Shown one piece after another: positions 55,976 through 64,000 of a stretch of 64,000 nt of DNA (the first letter of the stretch is position 1; each line of letters begins with the position of its first letter). The position numbers and the translations under genes are program-made. The DNA is from Nocardia arthritidis NBRC 100137 (lineage in GTDB: Bacteria > Actinomycetota > Actinomycetes > Mycobacteriales > Mycobacteriaceae). Where the stretch lies: contig NZ_BDBB01000001.1 of assembly GCF_001612765.1 (NCBI RefSeq), positions 1 through 64,000 on the forward strand, read 5' to 3'. The notes below the pieces were generated by a model. The model was not told the origin of the DNA. It was given only the letters and a program-made list of their open reading frames with translations, and did not search any database.

Positions 55976-56683
55976 ATGAGTCATCCCGGCGGGTATCCGC
56001 CACAAGGCCAGCAGCCCGGTTCATGGCCCGGGCAGCCGGCGTTCGGTCAGCAACCGCCAGTCGGGCAGTACCCGCCGCAGGCGCCCGCGCAGTACGCGCC
56101 GCCTCCGGGGCAGCATCCGAGCCAACCGCATCTCGCCCAGCAGCAGGCGGGGCAGCCGCCGTACGGGCAACCGCAATTCGGCCAGCCCGCACCGCCATAC
56201 GGTCAGCCACAGCCATACGGGCAGCCGCAGCAGTTCGGTCAGCCGCAACCGTACGGGCAGCCGCAGCAGTTCGCCCCGCAGCAGGGCTACGGCCAACCCG
56301 CCGACCCGCCGGGCATCACCATCGATGCCTCGTACTCGATCTGGACGTTCCTGCTCGCGCTGACCAAGCCGAAGATCCTGGTCAACGGCCAGCGGGTGCC
56401 CAACACCCGATGGGGCGCGAACCACATCCCGGTCGGGCCGGGCCAGTACCACGTCCGGGTCACCACCCCGTGGTTGTTCGACATGGGTGCGGCGAACGTC
56501 ACCGTGCCGATCGCCGAGGGACAGGCCGCGCGATTCTACTACAAGCCGCCGGTTGTGATCTTCCTCAACGGCGCGATCGGACCGGTTCCGCAGAAGGCGC
56601 CGGGCATGCTGTTCCTCTACATCGTCTGGGCCCTGGTCGGACTGATGTTCCTGCTGAACATCCTGCTCATCGCCACGATCTGA
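55976..56683 (+). CDS. Membrane protein with Pro/Gln/Tyr-rich N-terminal tail
   Basis: A 235-residue protein. Residues 1-110 are disordered low-complexity sequence with repeated [10 protein letters not shown] units. Residues about 112-205 look like a beta-rich soluble domain, including [20 protein letters not shown]. The end is one hydrophobic helix, [21 protein letters not shown] do not recognise the domain. It resembles the RDD and DUF4190 proteins at 2.4-3.7 kb in having a YGQ/P-rich tail plus membrane anchor. A strong terminator follows. Confidence 0.75.
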   Translation: MSHPGGYPPQGQQPGSWPGQPAFGQQPPVGQYPPQAPAQYAPPPGQHPSQPHLAQQQAGQPPYGQPQFGQPAPPYGQPQPYGQPQQFGQPQPYGQPQQFAPQQGYGQPADPPGITIDASYSIWTFLLALTKPKILVNGQRVPNTRWGANHIPVGPGQYHVRVTTPWLFDMGAANVTVPIAEGQAARFYYKPPVVIFLNGAIGPVPQKAPGMLFLYIVWALVGLMFLLNILLIATI

Positions 56684-56692
56684 GCCTCAGTG

Positions 56693-56718
56693 GAGGGCGC
56701 CGGCACGCCGGCGCCCTC
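56693..56718 (+). terminator. Terminator after the low-complexity membrane protein
   Basis: Perfect 12-bp stem, gagggcgccggc (56693-56704) with gccggcgccctc (56707-56718), followed by tctcc. Confidence 0.75.
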
Positions 56719-56731
56719 TCTCCGCACACCC

Positions 56732-56749
56732 TATGCAACTGGTTGCATA
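56732..56749. promoter_or_regulatory. Palindromic operator upstream of the SDR gene
   Basis: Perfect palindrome tatgcaac-tg-gttgcata with 8-bp arms, 80 bases before ATG 56829. The shape (ATGCAAC..GTTGCAT) is like MarR- or TetR-family operators. A MarR gene lies 10 kb away at 46819-47319. Confidence 0.7.
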
Positions 56750-56828
56750 AGAGCGAGGTTTACGCTTAGTCTGCAAGCGCGTACAGCCGCGGGCCGGTGC
56801 TCGCGGCGGAAACGAAGGAGCAGGTCAG

Positions 56829-57680
56829 ATGACGGAATCGGGATCAAAGCCGCTAGCGGGCCGGACGATGATCATGTCCGGCGGCAGCCGCGGCATCGGG
56901 CTGGAGATCGCCAGGCGGGCCGCGGCGGACGGCGCCAACATCACCCTGATCGCGAAGACCGACCAGCCGCATCCGAAACTGCCCGGCACGATCCACACCG
57001 CCGCCGCCGAACTCGAGGCGGCGGGCGGGCAGGTACTGCCGTTCGTGGGCGACGTCCGCATCGACGAGTCGGTGGCCGAAGCGGTGCGCCGGACGGTCGA
57101 GCGCTTCGGCGGCATCGACATCGTGGTGAACAACGCCTCGGCGATCGACCTGTCCCCCACGGACGCGCTGCCGATGAAGAAGTACGACCTGATGCAGGAC
57201 ATCAACTGCCGCGGCAGCTTCCTGCTGTCCAAGCTGAGCATCCCGCATCTGCGCGAATCGGCGAAGGCCGGGCGCAACCCGCACATCCTCACCCTGTCGC
57301 CGCCGCTGAACCTCGACCCCAAATGGGCGGGCGCGTCGCTGGGCTACACCATCGCCAAGTACGGCATGTCGCTGACCACGCTGGGCCTGGCCGAGGAACT
57401 CAAGGGCGACGGCATCGGCGTCAACTCGCTGTGGCCGCGCACCACCATCGCGACGGCCGCGGTGAAGAACCTGCTCGGCGGCGAGGAGATGGTCTCCACC
57501 TCGCGCACCCCCGACATCTACGCCGACGCGGCCTACCTGGTGCTCACCTCGCCAGGCAAGGAGACCAGCGGCAATTTCTTCATCGATGACGAAGTCCTGG
57601 CCGCGCACGGCATCACCGATCTGGACAAGTACCGCGTCACCCCGGGCGACGGCGAACTCACCACAGATCTCTTTCTCTGA
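56829..57680 (+). CDS. SDR family oxidoreductase (HSDL2-like)
   Basis: A 283-residue short-chain dehydrogenase. The cofactor motif is MSGGSRGIGLEIARRA, the NNASAI motif follows, and the catalytic Tyr-Lys pair is in YTIAKYG. The segment SPPLNLDPKW before it takes the place of the catalytic Ser loop; HSDL2-type proteins share it. AAGGAG lies upstream of ATG 56829. The substrate is unknown. Expression is probably controlled through the palindrome at 56732. Confidence 0.88.
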   Translation: MTESGSKPLAGRTMIMSGGSRGIGLEIARRAAADGANITLIAKTDQPHPKLPGTIHTAAAELEAAGGQVLPFVGDVRIDESVAEAVRRTVERFGGIDIVVNNASAIDLSPTDALPMKKYDLMQDINCRGSFLLSKLSIPHLRESAKAGRNPHILTLSPPLNLDPKWAGASLGYTIAKYGMSLTTLGLAEELKGDGIGVNSLWPRTTIATAAVKNLLGGEEMVSTSRTPDIYADAAYLVLTSPGKETSGNFFIDDEVLAAHGITDLDKYRVTPGDGELTTDLFL

Positions 57681-57735
57681 CTGGCCAGCTGCCGCGACCA
57701 GAACGCTCACGCGGCAACCGGTTCGAAGAGTGCCA

Positions 57736-57771
57736 GGCGCCCCCGAGGCCGTTCACGGCTGCGGGGGCGCC
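57736..57771. terminator. Bidirectional terminator
   Basis: Stem ggcgcccccg / cgggggcgcc with an inner hairpin, located between the convergent SDR and GlfT2-like genes. Confidence 0.75.
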
Positions 57772-57782
57772 CGGACCCCGGC

Positions 57783-59699
57783 CTACGTGCGAGGAGTGGC
57801 GGACCCCTCGATCCCGTACAGCCGCTCCCAGTTCTCCCGGCTGGTCAGTTCCGGCATGGCAGCGCGGTACTGCTCCTGCAAGGCGGGCAGTTCCCGGCGC
57901 AGACGACGCAGCACACGCACCATCCGGCGCAGCAACTGAAGCGCGCGGGCCTTGTCGCGCCTGCGCACCCGGACGCCGGACTGCGAAGCGTCGGTGACCA
58001 CTACGTGGTCGAACAGCGAGACATGCCACCAGTAGGCGTCTTCCCTGGTGACGCCGATGATGCCGTGCTGGGTACGGCCGAGCCACTGATTGATCGCGCG
58101 CTTGATCAGCACCAGCAGCACCCGACTGGGTTCGCCACCCGCACGGCGCAATTGGATGTCGGCCGAGCGGACCGGCGGTGTCGCTGCCGGGTGTTTGATC
58201 GTCTCGGCGTAGTCCGACCGGCTCTCGCGCGCGGCGGCCAGCGCTTCGATACCGCCGTCGCGCAGCACCTTCGGGCCCTTCAGGAAGTCCTCGATGCCCT
58301 GCAACGTGGTGTGCACCAGGCCGTACTGCATCGCGACCAGCTGCTCGGACATCTCCCGGAACAGCTTGCGGCTGATCTCCTTACCGTCCAGCTCCGTATG
58401 CATCGAGCCGACGATCAGCGAGTTGCGGGTACTGAAGTAGCGCGCCCAGTCGTCGTAGTCCTTCCAGTAGAAGTCCGCATGCCACACCGCGGCGTTGGGC
58501 AGCGTGACGGTGACGAAACCGTGCTCGCGCGCCCGGACGCCGTATTCCACGTCGTCCCACTGGAAGAAGATCGGGATCGGCAGCCCGATCTTCGCGACCA
58601 CCTCCGCCGGGATCAGGCAGGTCCACCAGGCGTTGTAGCCCGCGTCGACGCGGCGCTCCTGGTTCTTCTTCAACATGCTGGTGTTGCGCAGCGCCTTCGG
58701 CACCTTCTGGCCGTGCCGCAGCCGGTTCAGGTGCACCTCCTCCGCGCCGACGTTGAGGTAGTCGGGATTGAGCAGGAACAGCATCTGCGCACCGACCAGG
58801 GTCGGCTCGACCGTCAGGTTGGCGAACGCGTTGAGCCGCAGCACCGTCTCCGGCTCGCACAGGATGTCGTCGTCCATCAGGATGACGTCGGCGTGCTCGT
58901 TGACCGCCGACACCTCGTAGAGCCCGCGGGTGAAGCCTCCCGCGCCGCCGAGATTCGGCTGGCGCAGGTAGCGCAGCTTCTCTCCGAGGACCGGTGCGAC
59001 CTGCTGGTAGCGCGGCCGGTTCTCGACCAGATCGGTGCCCTGGTCGACCACATACACCGCGTCGATCGCGGCGAGCACCGTCGGGTCGGAGGCGAGCGCC
59101 GCGACCGTCTCGGCACAGTCGGCCGCGCGGTTGAAGGTGCAGATCGCGATGGCGACCGGGCGAACCCGCTCCGGCGCGACAGCGGTCCAGCTCAGCTCCG
59201 CGATACCTAGCGCGCCGCCGATGGCATCGAACTCCAGCCACAGCGCGCCGCCGTCGACGTACTGGTCGAGCGGGGCGGTCAGCGTGACCGAACCGCTCGC
59301 GTCGACCCACGCGGTGTCGATGATCCGGCGATGCCCCGCGATGTCGGAGGCCACCAGCCTGATTCTCGCCTTGGCGACCACGTCGAGCACCATGGTGGCC
59401 CGCACTTCGGTGACCGTGGTCCAGCGCTGCCAGTAGCTGGCGGCGAACCGGCCGAAATAGGTGTTCGTGTGCGCGGTCGCGCCCTTGTCCAACCGCAGGG
59501 TCTGGCGTTCGCGGTGCGCACCGCCTTTCACGACGGCATAGAGCTCGTCGCTCACCTTCGCCGACGGACCGGTGAAGATGCCGCGCTGGAGCACGAGCCG
59601 GTCCGGCGCCCGATGGTCGGCGCGCAGCGCGGCAGGCGCCTCAGCGGCCGTCGAGCGATCGTTTGTTTCGGTAACGGCCTCGATAGCCGACTGATCCAT
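57783..59699 (-). CDS. Galactofuranosyltransferase GlfT2-like
   Basis: A 638-residue glycosyltransferase, nearly the length of GlfT2 (637 in M. tuberculosis). An N-terminal beta-sandwich domain (about 1-180, including NTYFGRFAASYWQRWTTVTE) is followed by a GT-A domain with AICTFNRAADC, QPNLGGAGGFTRGL, the metal motif ILMDDDILCE (about residue 274) and FQWDDVEYGVRAREHG with WHADFYWKDYDD. ATG 59699 has GAGG at a good distance; other starts add 7-20 residues without a site. GlfT2 extends galactan with alternating linkages. It is not beside glf here, so it may be GlfT2 or a paralog. Confidence 0.85.
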   Translation of the reverse strand: MDQSAIEAVTETNDRSTAAEAPAALRADHRAPDRLVLQRGIFTGPSAKVSDELYAVVKGGAHRERQTLRLDKGATAHTNTYFGRFAASYWQRWTTVTEVRATMVLDVVAKARIRLVASDIAGHRRIIDTAWVDASGSVTLTAPLDQYVDGGALWLEFDAIGGALGIAELSWTAVAPERVRPVAIAICTFNRAADCAETVAALASDPTVLAAIDAVYVVDQGTDLVENRPRYQQVAPVLGEKLRYLRQPNLGGAGGFTRGLYEVSAVNEHADVILMDDDILCEPETVLRLNAFANLTVEPTLVGAQMLFLLNPDYLNVGAEEVHLNRLRHGQKVPKALRNTSMLKKNQERRVDAGYNAWWTCLIPAEVVAKIGLPIPIFFQWDDVEYGVRAREHGFVTVTLPNAAVWHADFYWKDYDDWARYFSTRNSLIVGSMHTELDGKEISRKLFREMSEQLVAMQYGLVHTTLQGIEDFLKGPKVLRDGGIEALAAARESRSDYAETIKHPAATPPVRSADIQLRRAGGEPSRVLLVLIKRAINQWLGRTQHGIIGVTREDAYWWHVSLFDHVVVTDASQSGVRVRRRDKARALQLLRRMVRVLRRLRRELPALQEQYRAAMPELTSRENWERLYGIEGSATPRT

Positions 59700-59834
59700 G
59701 AAATCCTCGAAATTTCTCATTGTGCCGGACGGGACTGACACGCCCCTCGATGCCTTCACGGCGGGGGTGAGGATATCAACCGCCCTGTGCGCTTGCCCGC
59801 CGTACAGCCATGCCGACGTGTGCTCGAACCATTG

Positions 59835-60371
59835 CTAAACGTTCGCCGATTCGTTGCCGGTAGCGCCGCTCGTGCCCGCCCGCGCCCCGGTGAAGACGAA
59901 TTTGTCGTAAGCCCAGAACCGGAACACCACGGCCACGATCTGCCCGATCAACGTACCGGAGATGTTGTCCGACAGCGGGCTGGACAGGTCGAGCACGTAG
60001 CGGGAGAAGCCGAGACAGCCCAGTTGCAGGCCGATCGCGACGACGTTGAACACGGCATAGAGGAGGTACTCGCGTCCGGGATTGTCGGTTTGCTTGTGCG
60101 CGAAAGTCCACCATTTGTTGCCGAAATAGGTCACCACCGTCGCCACCGCGATCGCGATGATCTTGGCCGGAAGCGGGTAGTGATACAGCACGCCCTCGCC
60201 ACCCCAGAAGACCAGGAGGTTGTACGTGCCCGCGTCCACCAGGAAGCCGATCGCGCCGACCACCAGGAACGCCCCGCCTCTGCGCAGCGCGGTGAACACC
60301 TTGCGCACGACCGTTGCGGTCTCCGGCGTCACTGGCTGGCCCGCGGGTGCGGTGGACTCACTGGATGGCAC
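59835..60371 (-). CDS. GtrA family membrane protein
   Basis: A 178-residue protein from GTG 60371 with four membrane segments. Family motifs are FLVVGAIGFLVDAGTYNLLV, VTYFGNKWWTFAH and FRFWAYDKFVF. In mycobacteria the equivalent protein (Rv3789) is involved in arabinogalactan synthesis, either moving a decaprenyl-linked sugar or acting as an anchor. It lies downstream of, and divergent from, a GtrB-like glycosyltransferase gene. Confidence 0.88.
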   Translation of the reverse strand: MPSSESTAPAGQPVTPETATVVRKVFTALRRGGAFLVVGAIGFLVDAGTYNLLVFWGGEGVLYHYPLPAKIIAIAVATVVTYFGNKWWTFAHKQTDNPGREYLLYAVFNVVAIGLQLGCLGFSRYVLDLSSPLSDNISGTLIGQIVAVVFRFWAYDKFVFTGARAGTSGATGNESANV

Positions 60372-60518
60372 GGCCCGACGGTACCGCAGCCTCGCGCAAC
60401 CGCCCGCGACGGGAAAAACGGCTCCCGCGCACGGTGAGGTCGGCCACGCACATGCTGTGAGTTCCCTGTACCCTCCCCGTGTTCCCACATTCACCACCGA
60501 TCGCGAGGATTGACCCGG

Positions 60519-61511
60519 GTGGACTCCACCGAGCTCCGTATTGCCGCCGTGGTTCCGTGTCACAACGAAGAGGCCTCGGTCGCCAAGGTCGTGGCCGATT
60601 TGCAGGCCGCCGTGCCGGGGATCGTCGTCTACGTCTACGACAATCTGAGTACGGACGCCACCGCCGAGCGCGCCCGGGAGGCCGGAGCGATCGTGCGGCA
60701 TGAGCACACCAAGGGCAAGGGCAATGTGGTGCGCCGCGCCTTCGCCGACATCGAGGCCGATGTGTACCTCATGGTCGACGGCGATGACACCTACGAGGCG
60801 TCGGCCGCGCCGCTGATGATCAAGACGCTGCTGGACGGCCCCTACGACCACGTGCTGGGCGTGCGCAAGCAGGACGAGGGCGCCTCCGCCTACCGCGCGG
60901 GCCACGAGACCGGCAACAGGGTGCTCAACGGCGTGGTCGGGAAGGTGTTCGGGGAGAACGTCGAGGACATGCTCTCCGGCTTCCGGGTGTTCTCCCGCCG
61001 TTTCGTGAAGAGCTTTCCCGCGGTGTCCCGGGAGTTCGAGATCGAAACCGAGCTCACCGTGCATTCGCTGCACCTGCGGGTGCCGCAGACAGCCGTGCCG
61101 GTCGGCTTCCGCGATCGTCCGGCGGGCAGCGAGAGCAAGCTGCGTACCTATCACGACGGGTTCAAGATCCTCGCCCTGATCATCGGGCTGGCCCGGCACG
61201 AGCGGCCGGTGGCGTTCTACGGCCTGTTCGGCACGTTGAGCTGGCTGGTCTCGATCATCCTGACCATTCCGATAATCGTCGAGTTCTACAACACCCATAC
61301 GGTGCCGCGGTTCCCGACGCTGTTCCTCGCCTTCACGCTGCTGCTGCTGGGCAGCCTCGCCTGGACCGCGGGCCTCATCCTCGACGGCATCCGCCGCTCC
61401 CGCCACGAGGCCGCGCGCCTGGTCTACCTGCGCTACACCGCGGTGGGCGCGGACGACCCGCGGATCACCGGCGCCGGCGCTGCCGCCCGTGACGCCGGAG
61501 CCGGGCGTTGA
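60519..61511 (+). CDS. Polyprenyl-phosphate glycosyltransferase (GT2, GtrB/DPM-like)
   Basis: A 330-residue GT2 enzyme with two C-terminal membrane helices. The start RIAAVVPCHNEEASVAKVVA is typical of dolichol-phosphate mannosyltransferase relatives, and the metal motif is YLMVDGDDTYEA (about residue 87). The acceptor-side motif EDMLSGFRVFSRR follows. GTG 60519 has GAGGA at a good distance; TTG 60510 is too close. The product would be a lipid-linked sugar, which fits the divergent GtrA partner. The next gene overlaps by four bases. Confidence 0.88.
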   Translation: MDSTELRIAAVVPCHNEEASVAKVVADLQAAVPGIVVYVYDNLSTDATAERAREAGAIVRHEHTKGKGNVVRRAFADIEADVYLMVDGDDTYEASAAPLMIKTLLDGPYDHVLGVRKQDEGASAYRAGHETGNRVLNGVVGKVFGENVEDMLSGFRVFSRRFVKSFPAVSREFEIETELTVHSLHLRVPQTAVPVGFRDRPAGSESKLRTYHDGFKILALIIGLARHERPVAFYGLFGTLSWLVSIILTIPIIVEFYNTHTVPRFPTLFLAFTLLLLGSLAWTAGLILDGIRRSRHEAARLVYLRYTAVGADDPRITGAGAAARDAGAGR

Positions 61512-63091
61512 CGACCAAGGCTGATCCCACGGCGACGCCGGACAAGGATCTGGACGAGCCGACGGACACCACACCACTACCCGCGACCGACACCGCACCG
61601 CTACCCGCCGTCGACGCCGAGGCGGAGACTGCCCCCGGCCGGAAAGGCTTCGCAGGCCCCGTGGTGACCCGGCTGGGCGGAGCGACGATCGCCTTCACCC
61701 TGCTGGCGACGATCTTCGGAGCGCTGTTCACCGTCCTCACCCCACCGTTCTGGGGTCATGACGAGATCACCCAGTTCGGCCGCGCCTACCAGGTCGCGCA
61801 CGGCGGATTCCTGCCTCAGAAGATCCACGACGATCGCGGCATCGCCTACGGCGGCGACATCCCGTCCAGCATCACCGTGCTGATGGGCTACGCGTTGCAG
61901 GACTACACCACCAACCCGGACGAGCCGGATCCGATGGTGGGCGATCCGGCCCGCTACGACCGGTTGACGAGCGCCGCGGTGTCGGATGCCACCGAACCGG
62001 TCTGGTTCACCAACACCGCCGCCTACTCGCCGGTTCCCTACATTCCCGCCGCCATCGGTATCCGCCTCGGCGAACTCTTCGGGCTCGACGTGGGCGGCCT
62101 GCTGCTACTCACCCGCCTGGCCGGACTGGTGGCCTACCTCGCGGTGGTCGGGTTCGGCCTGTACGCCTTGCGCGCGCACCGGGTGCAGTGGCTGGCGTTC
62201 ACCGTCGCCGTGCTGCCGATCGCGGTGTTCCAGGCGGGCACGGTCACCGCCGACACCATGACCAACGCGCTGGCCATCCTGGTCTCCGCGCTGCTGGTGA
62301 AGGCCCTGTTCCTCGGCGAGCGGCTGGGCCGGGTGGAGATCGGCGCGCTGCTGGCCGCGACGATTCTGCTGCCGGTGAGCAAGCCCACCTATGTGCTGCT
62401 GGCATTGCTGGTCGCCTTGGTGCCCGCCGAGCGGTTCGGGTTCAGCGGCCGGCGGCGCGGAATCCCCTGGATCTTCGCCGCGCTCGGCGCGCTCGCCTTC
62501 GCGGTGTGGATGAAGATCGCCGCGCCGACCGGGGACGGCATGGGCCTGATGCGGCCGCCGCACCAGTGGCATTCGGTGCGTCCCGGCGATCAGCTCAGCG
62601 GCATCCTGCGCGACCCACCGGAATTCGTGCATGTGTTCGGCGAGAGCATCGCGCTGCGCGACCAGCGCTGGTTCAGCCAGTTCTTCGGCGAACTCGGCTT
62701 CGCCTACGTCGACGTGCCCGCCCTGTCGATGCTGGCCTGTCTGCTGGCGTTCGCGGTGAGTCTCGGCGTCGCCGAACGGATGACCGCCCCGGCCTTTCGC
62801 CGCACCCTGATCGTCGCGCTCACCATGGCCGCCAGCGTCGCGATGATCTACGTGACGCTGTACATGTCGTTCACGCCGGTCGGCTACTACATCATCGACG
62901 GCGTGCAGGGCCGCTACTTCGTGCCGCTGGCGATCGTGACGCTCGCGGTGCTGCTGCGCTGGATGCCGCTGCGGCTCACCGATTCGGCGGGCAAGACTCC
63001 GTCGGTGGGCCCGGCCGTCACCGTGCTGGTGGCGTCCAGTGTGGCGCTGGTCGCGGCGGCGGCGAAGTACTACACCATCGTCTGGGGCTGA
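61508..63091 (+). CDS. DUF2142 family membrane protein
   Basis: A 527-residue polytopic membrane protein from TTG 61508, which overlaps the previous stop (TTGA). The first extracytoplasmic loop after helix 1 holds TPPFWGHDEITQFGRAYQVA, typical of DUF2142, and the end has DGVQGRYFVPLAIV. Such proteins resemble GT-C glycosyltransferases. Cotranscription with the polyprenyl-phosphate glycosyltransferase suggests it uses that lipid-linked sugar on the outside of the membrane. The acceptor is unknown. Confidence 0.82.
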   Translation: MTTKADPTATPDKDLDEPTDTTPLPATDTAPLPAVDAEAETAPGRKGFAGPVVTRLGGATIAFTLLATIFGALFTVLTPPFWGHDEITQFGRAYQVAHGGFLPQKIHDDRGIAYGGDIPSSITVLMGYALQDYTTNPDEPDPMVGDPARYDRLTSAAVSDATEPVWFTNTAAYSPVPYIPAAIGIRLGELFGLDVGGLLLLTRLAGLVAYLAVVGFGLYALRAHRVQWLAFTVAVLPIAVFQAGTVTADTMTNALAILVSALLVKALFLGERLGRVEIGALLAATILLPVSKPTYVLLALLVALVPAERFGFSGRRRGIPWIFAALGALAFAVWMKIAAPTGDGMGLMRPPHQWHSVRPGDQLSGILRDPPEFVHVFGESIALRDQRWFSQFFGELGFAYVDVPALSMLACLLAFAVSLGVAERMTAPAFRRTLIVALTMAASVAMIYVTLYMSFTPVGYYIIDGVQGRYFVPLAIVTLAVLLRWMPLRLTDSAGKTPSVGPAVTVLVASSVALVAAAAKYYTIVWG

Positions 63092-63100
63092 GAGTCGATC

Positions 63101-63133
63101 ACGGCGCCTCGGGGCTGGTCCCCGGGGCGCCGT
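63101..63133. terminator. Bidirectional terminator
   Basis: Stem acggcgcctcgggg / ccccggggcgccgt (one T-G wobble) with loop ctggt, between the convergent DUF2142 and dehydratase genes. Confidence 0.8.
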
Positions 63134-63140
63134 TGTCGTT

Positions 63141-64000
<860 letters not shown>

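Noticed and set aside
61508..63091. Arabinosyltransferase (Emb/Aft) identity for the large membrane protein
   Set aside because: The first-loop pattern and C-terminal GRYF motif fit DUF2142 better; Emb proteins are about twice as long.

Overview
The window is chromosomal DNA from a high-GC, mycolic-acid-bearing actinobacterium of the Corynebacteriales, most likely Nocardia or a close relative. The evidence is the set of envelope and housekeeping genes: a KasA/B-type ketosynthase, a FadD32-type fatty-acyl-AMP ligase, an antigen-85-type mycolyltransferase, a galactan export and galactofuranosyltransferase cluster, a bacterial proteasome activator ending in GQYL, a solo nitric oxide synthase and a mycothiol-type maleylpyruvate isomerase. 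From memory, the order tadA - tadA partner - tyrA ... aminotransferase ... quinone oxidoreductase - desulfurase-like - bpa - wzm - glfT1 ... gtrA resembles the Rv3752c-Rv3789 region of Mycobacterium tuberculosis. The genus call is inference; no alignment was run.

Layout. 0-13 kb: DUF397, DUF309, glutamyl-Q-tRNA synthetase, two low-complexity membrane proteins, a queuosine-precursor transporter facing tRNA-guanine transglycosylase, a heterodimeric ABC exporter, Rrf2 and TetR regulators, and an MMPL transporter divergent from TetR with a clear operator between them. 13-21 kb: two paralogous tiny membrane proteins, a carboxymuconolactone decarboxylase pair, guanine deaminase, tRNA-Ser(CGA), tadA and tyrA. 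21-31 kb: an orphan eccB next to a gene remnant, a second heterodimeric ABC exporter, a FadD32-like ligase and a KasA-like synthase. 31-35 kb: a cytosine-5 methyltransferase overlapping a Vsr endonuclease, plus small metabolic genes.

35.4-41.6 kb is an accessory island. It holds a YunG-like protein, an HTH regulator with a twin-arginine-like motif and TPR-like tail, a run of tiny ORFs of which one carries an in-frame stop, a pentapeptide-repeat protein, a small membrane protein, and an HTH protein preceded by a 26-bp palindrome and two 21-bp direct repeats. A decayed copy of the 3' half of tRNA-Arg plus its terminator lies 2.4 kb from the intact tRNA-Arg(ACG). tRNA-Ser(GCT) follows.

42-64 kb returns to conserved chromosome: a dienelactone hydrolase-like protein, an aromatic/histidinol-phosphate aminotransferase, a mycolyltransferase, nitric oxide synthase, tRNA-Ser(TGA), MarR, lactate monooxygenase, quinone oxidoreductase, a desulfurase-like protein lacking the PLP lysine, and bpa. 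The arabinogalactan genes wzm-wzt-glfT1 follow, then rsgA, an SDR with its own palindromic operator, a GlfT2-like transferase, gtrA, a polyprenyl-phosphate type GT2, a DUF2142 membrane protein and a truncated dTDP-glucose 4,6-dehydratase. Together the last third builds and exports cell-wall galactan and supplies dTDP-sugars. Several convergent pairs are separated by long perfect hairpins that should stop transcription in both directions.
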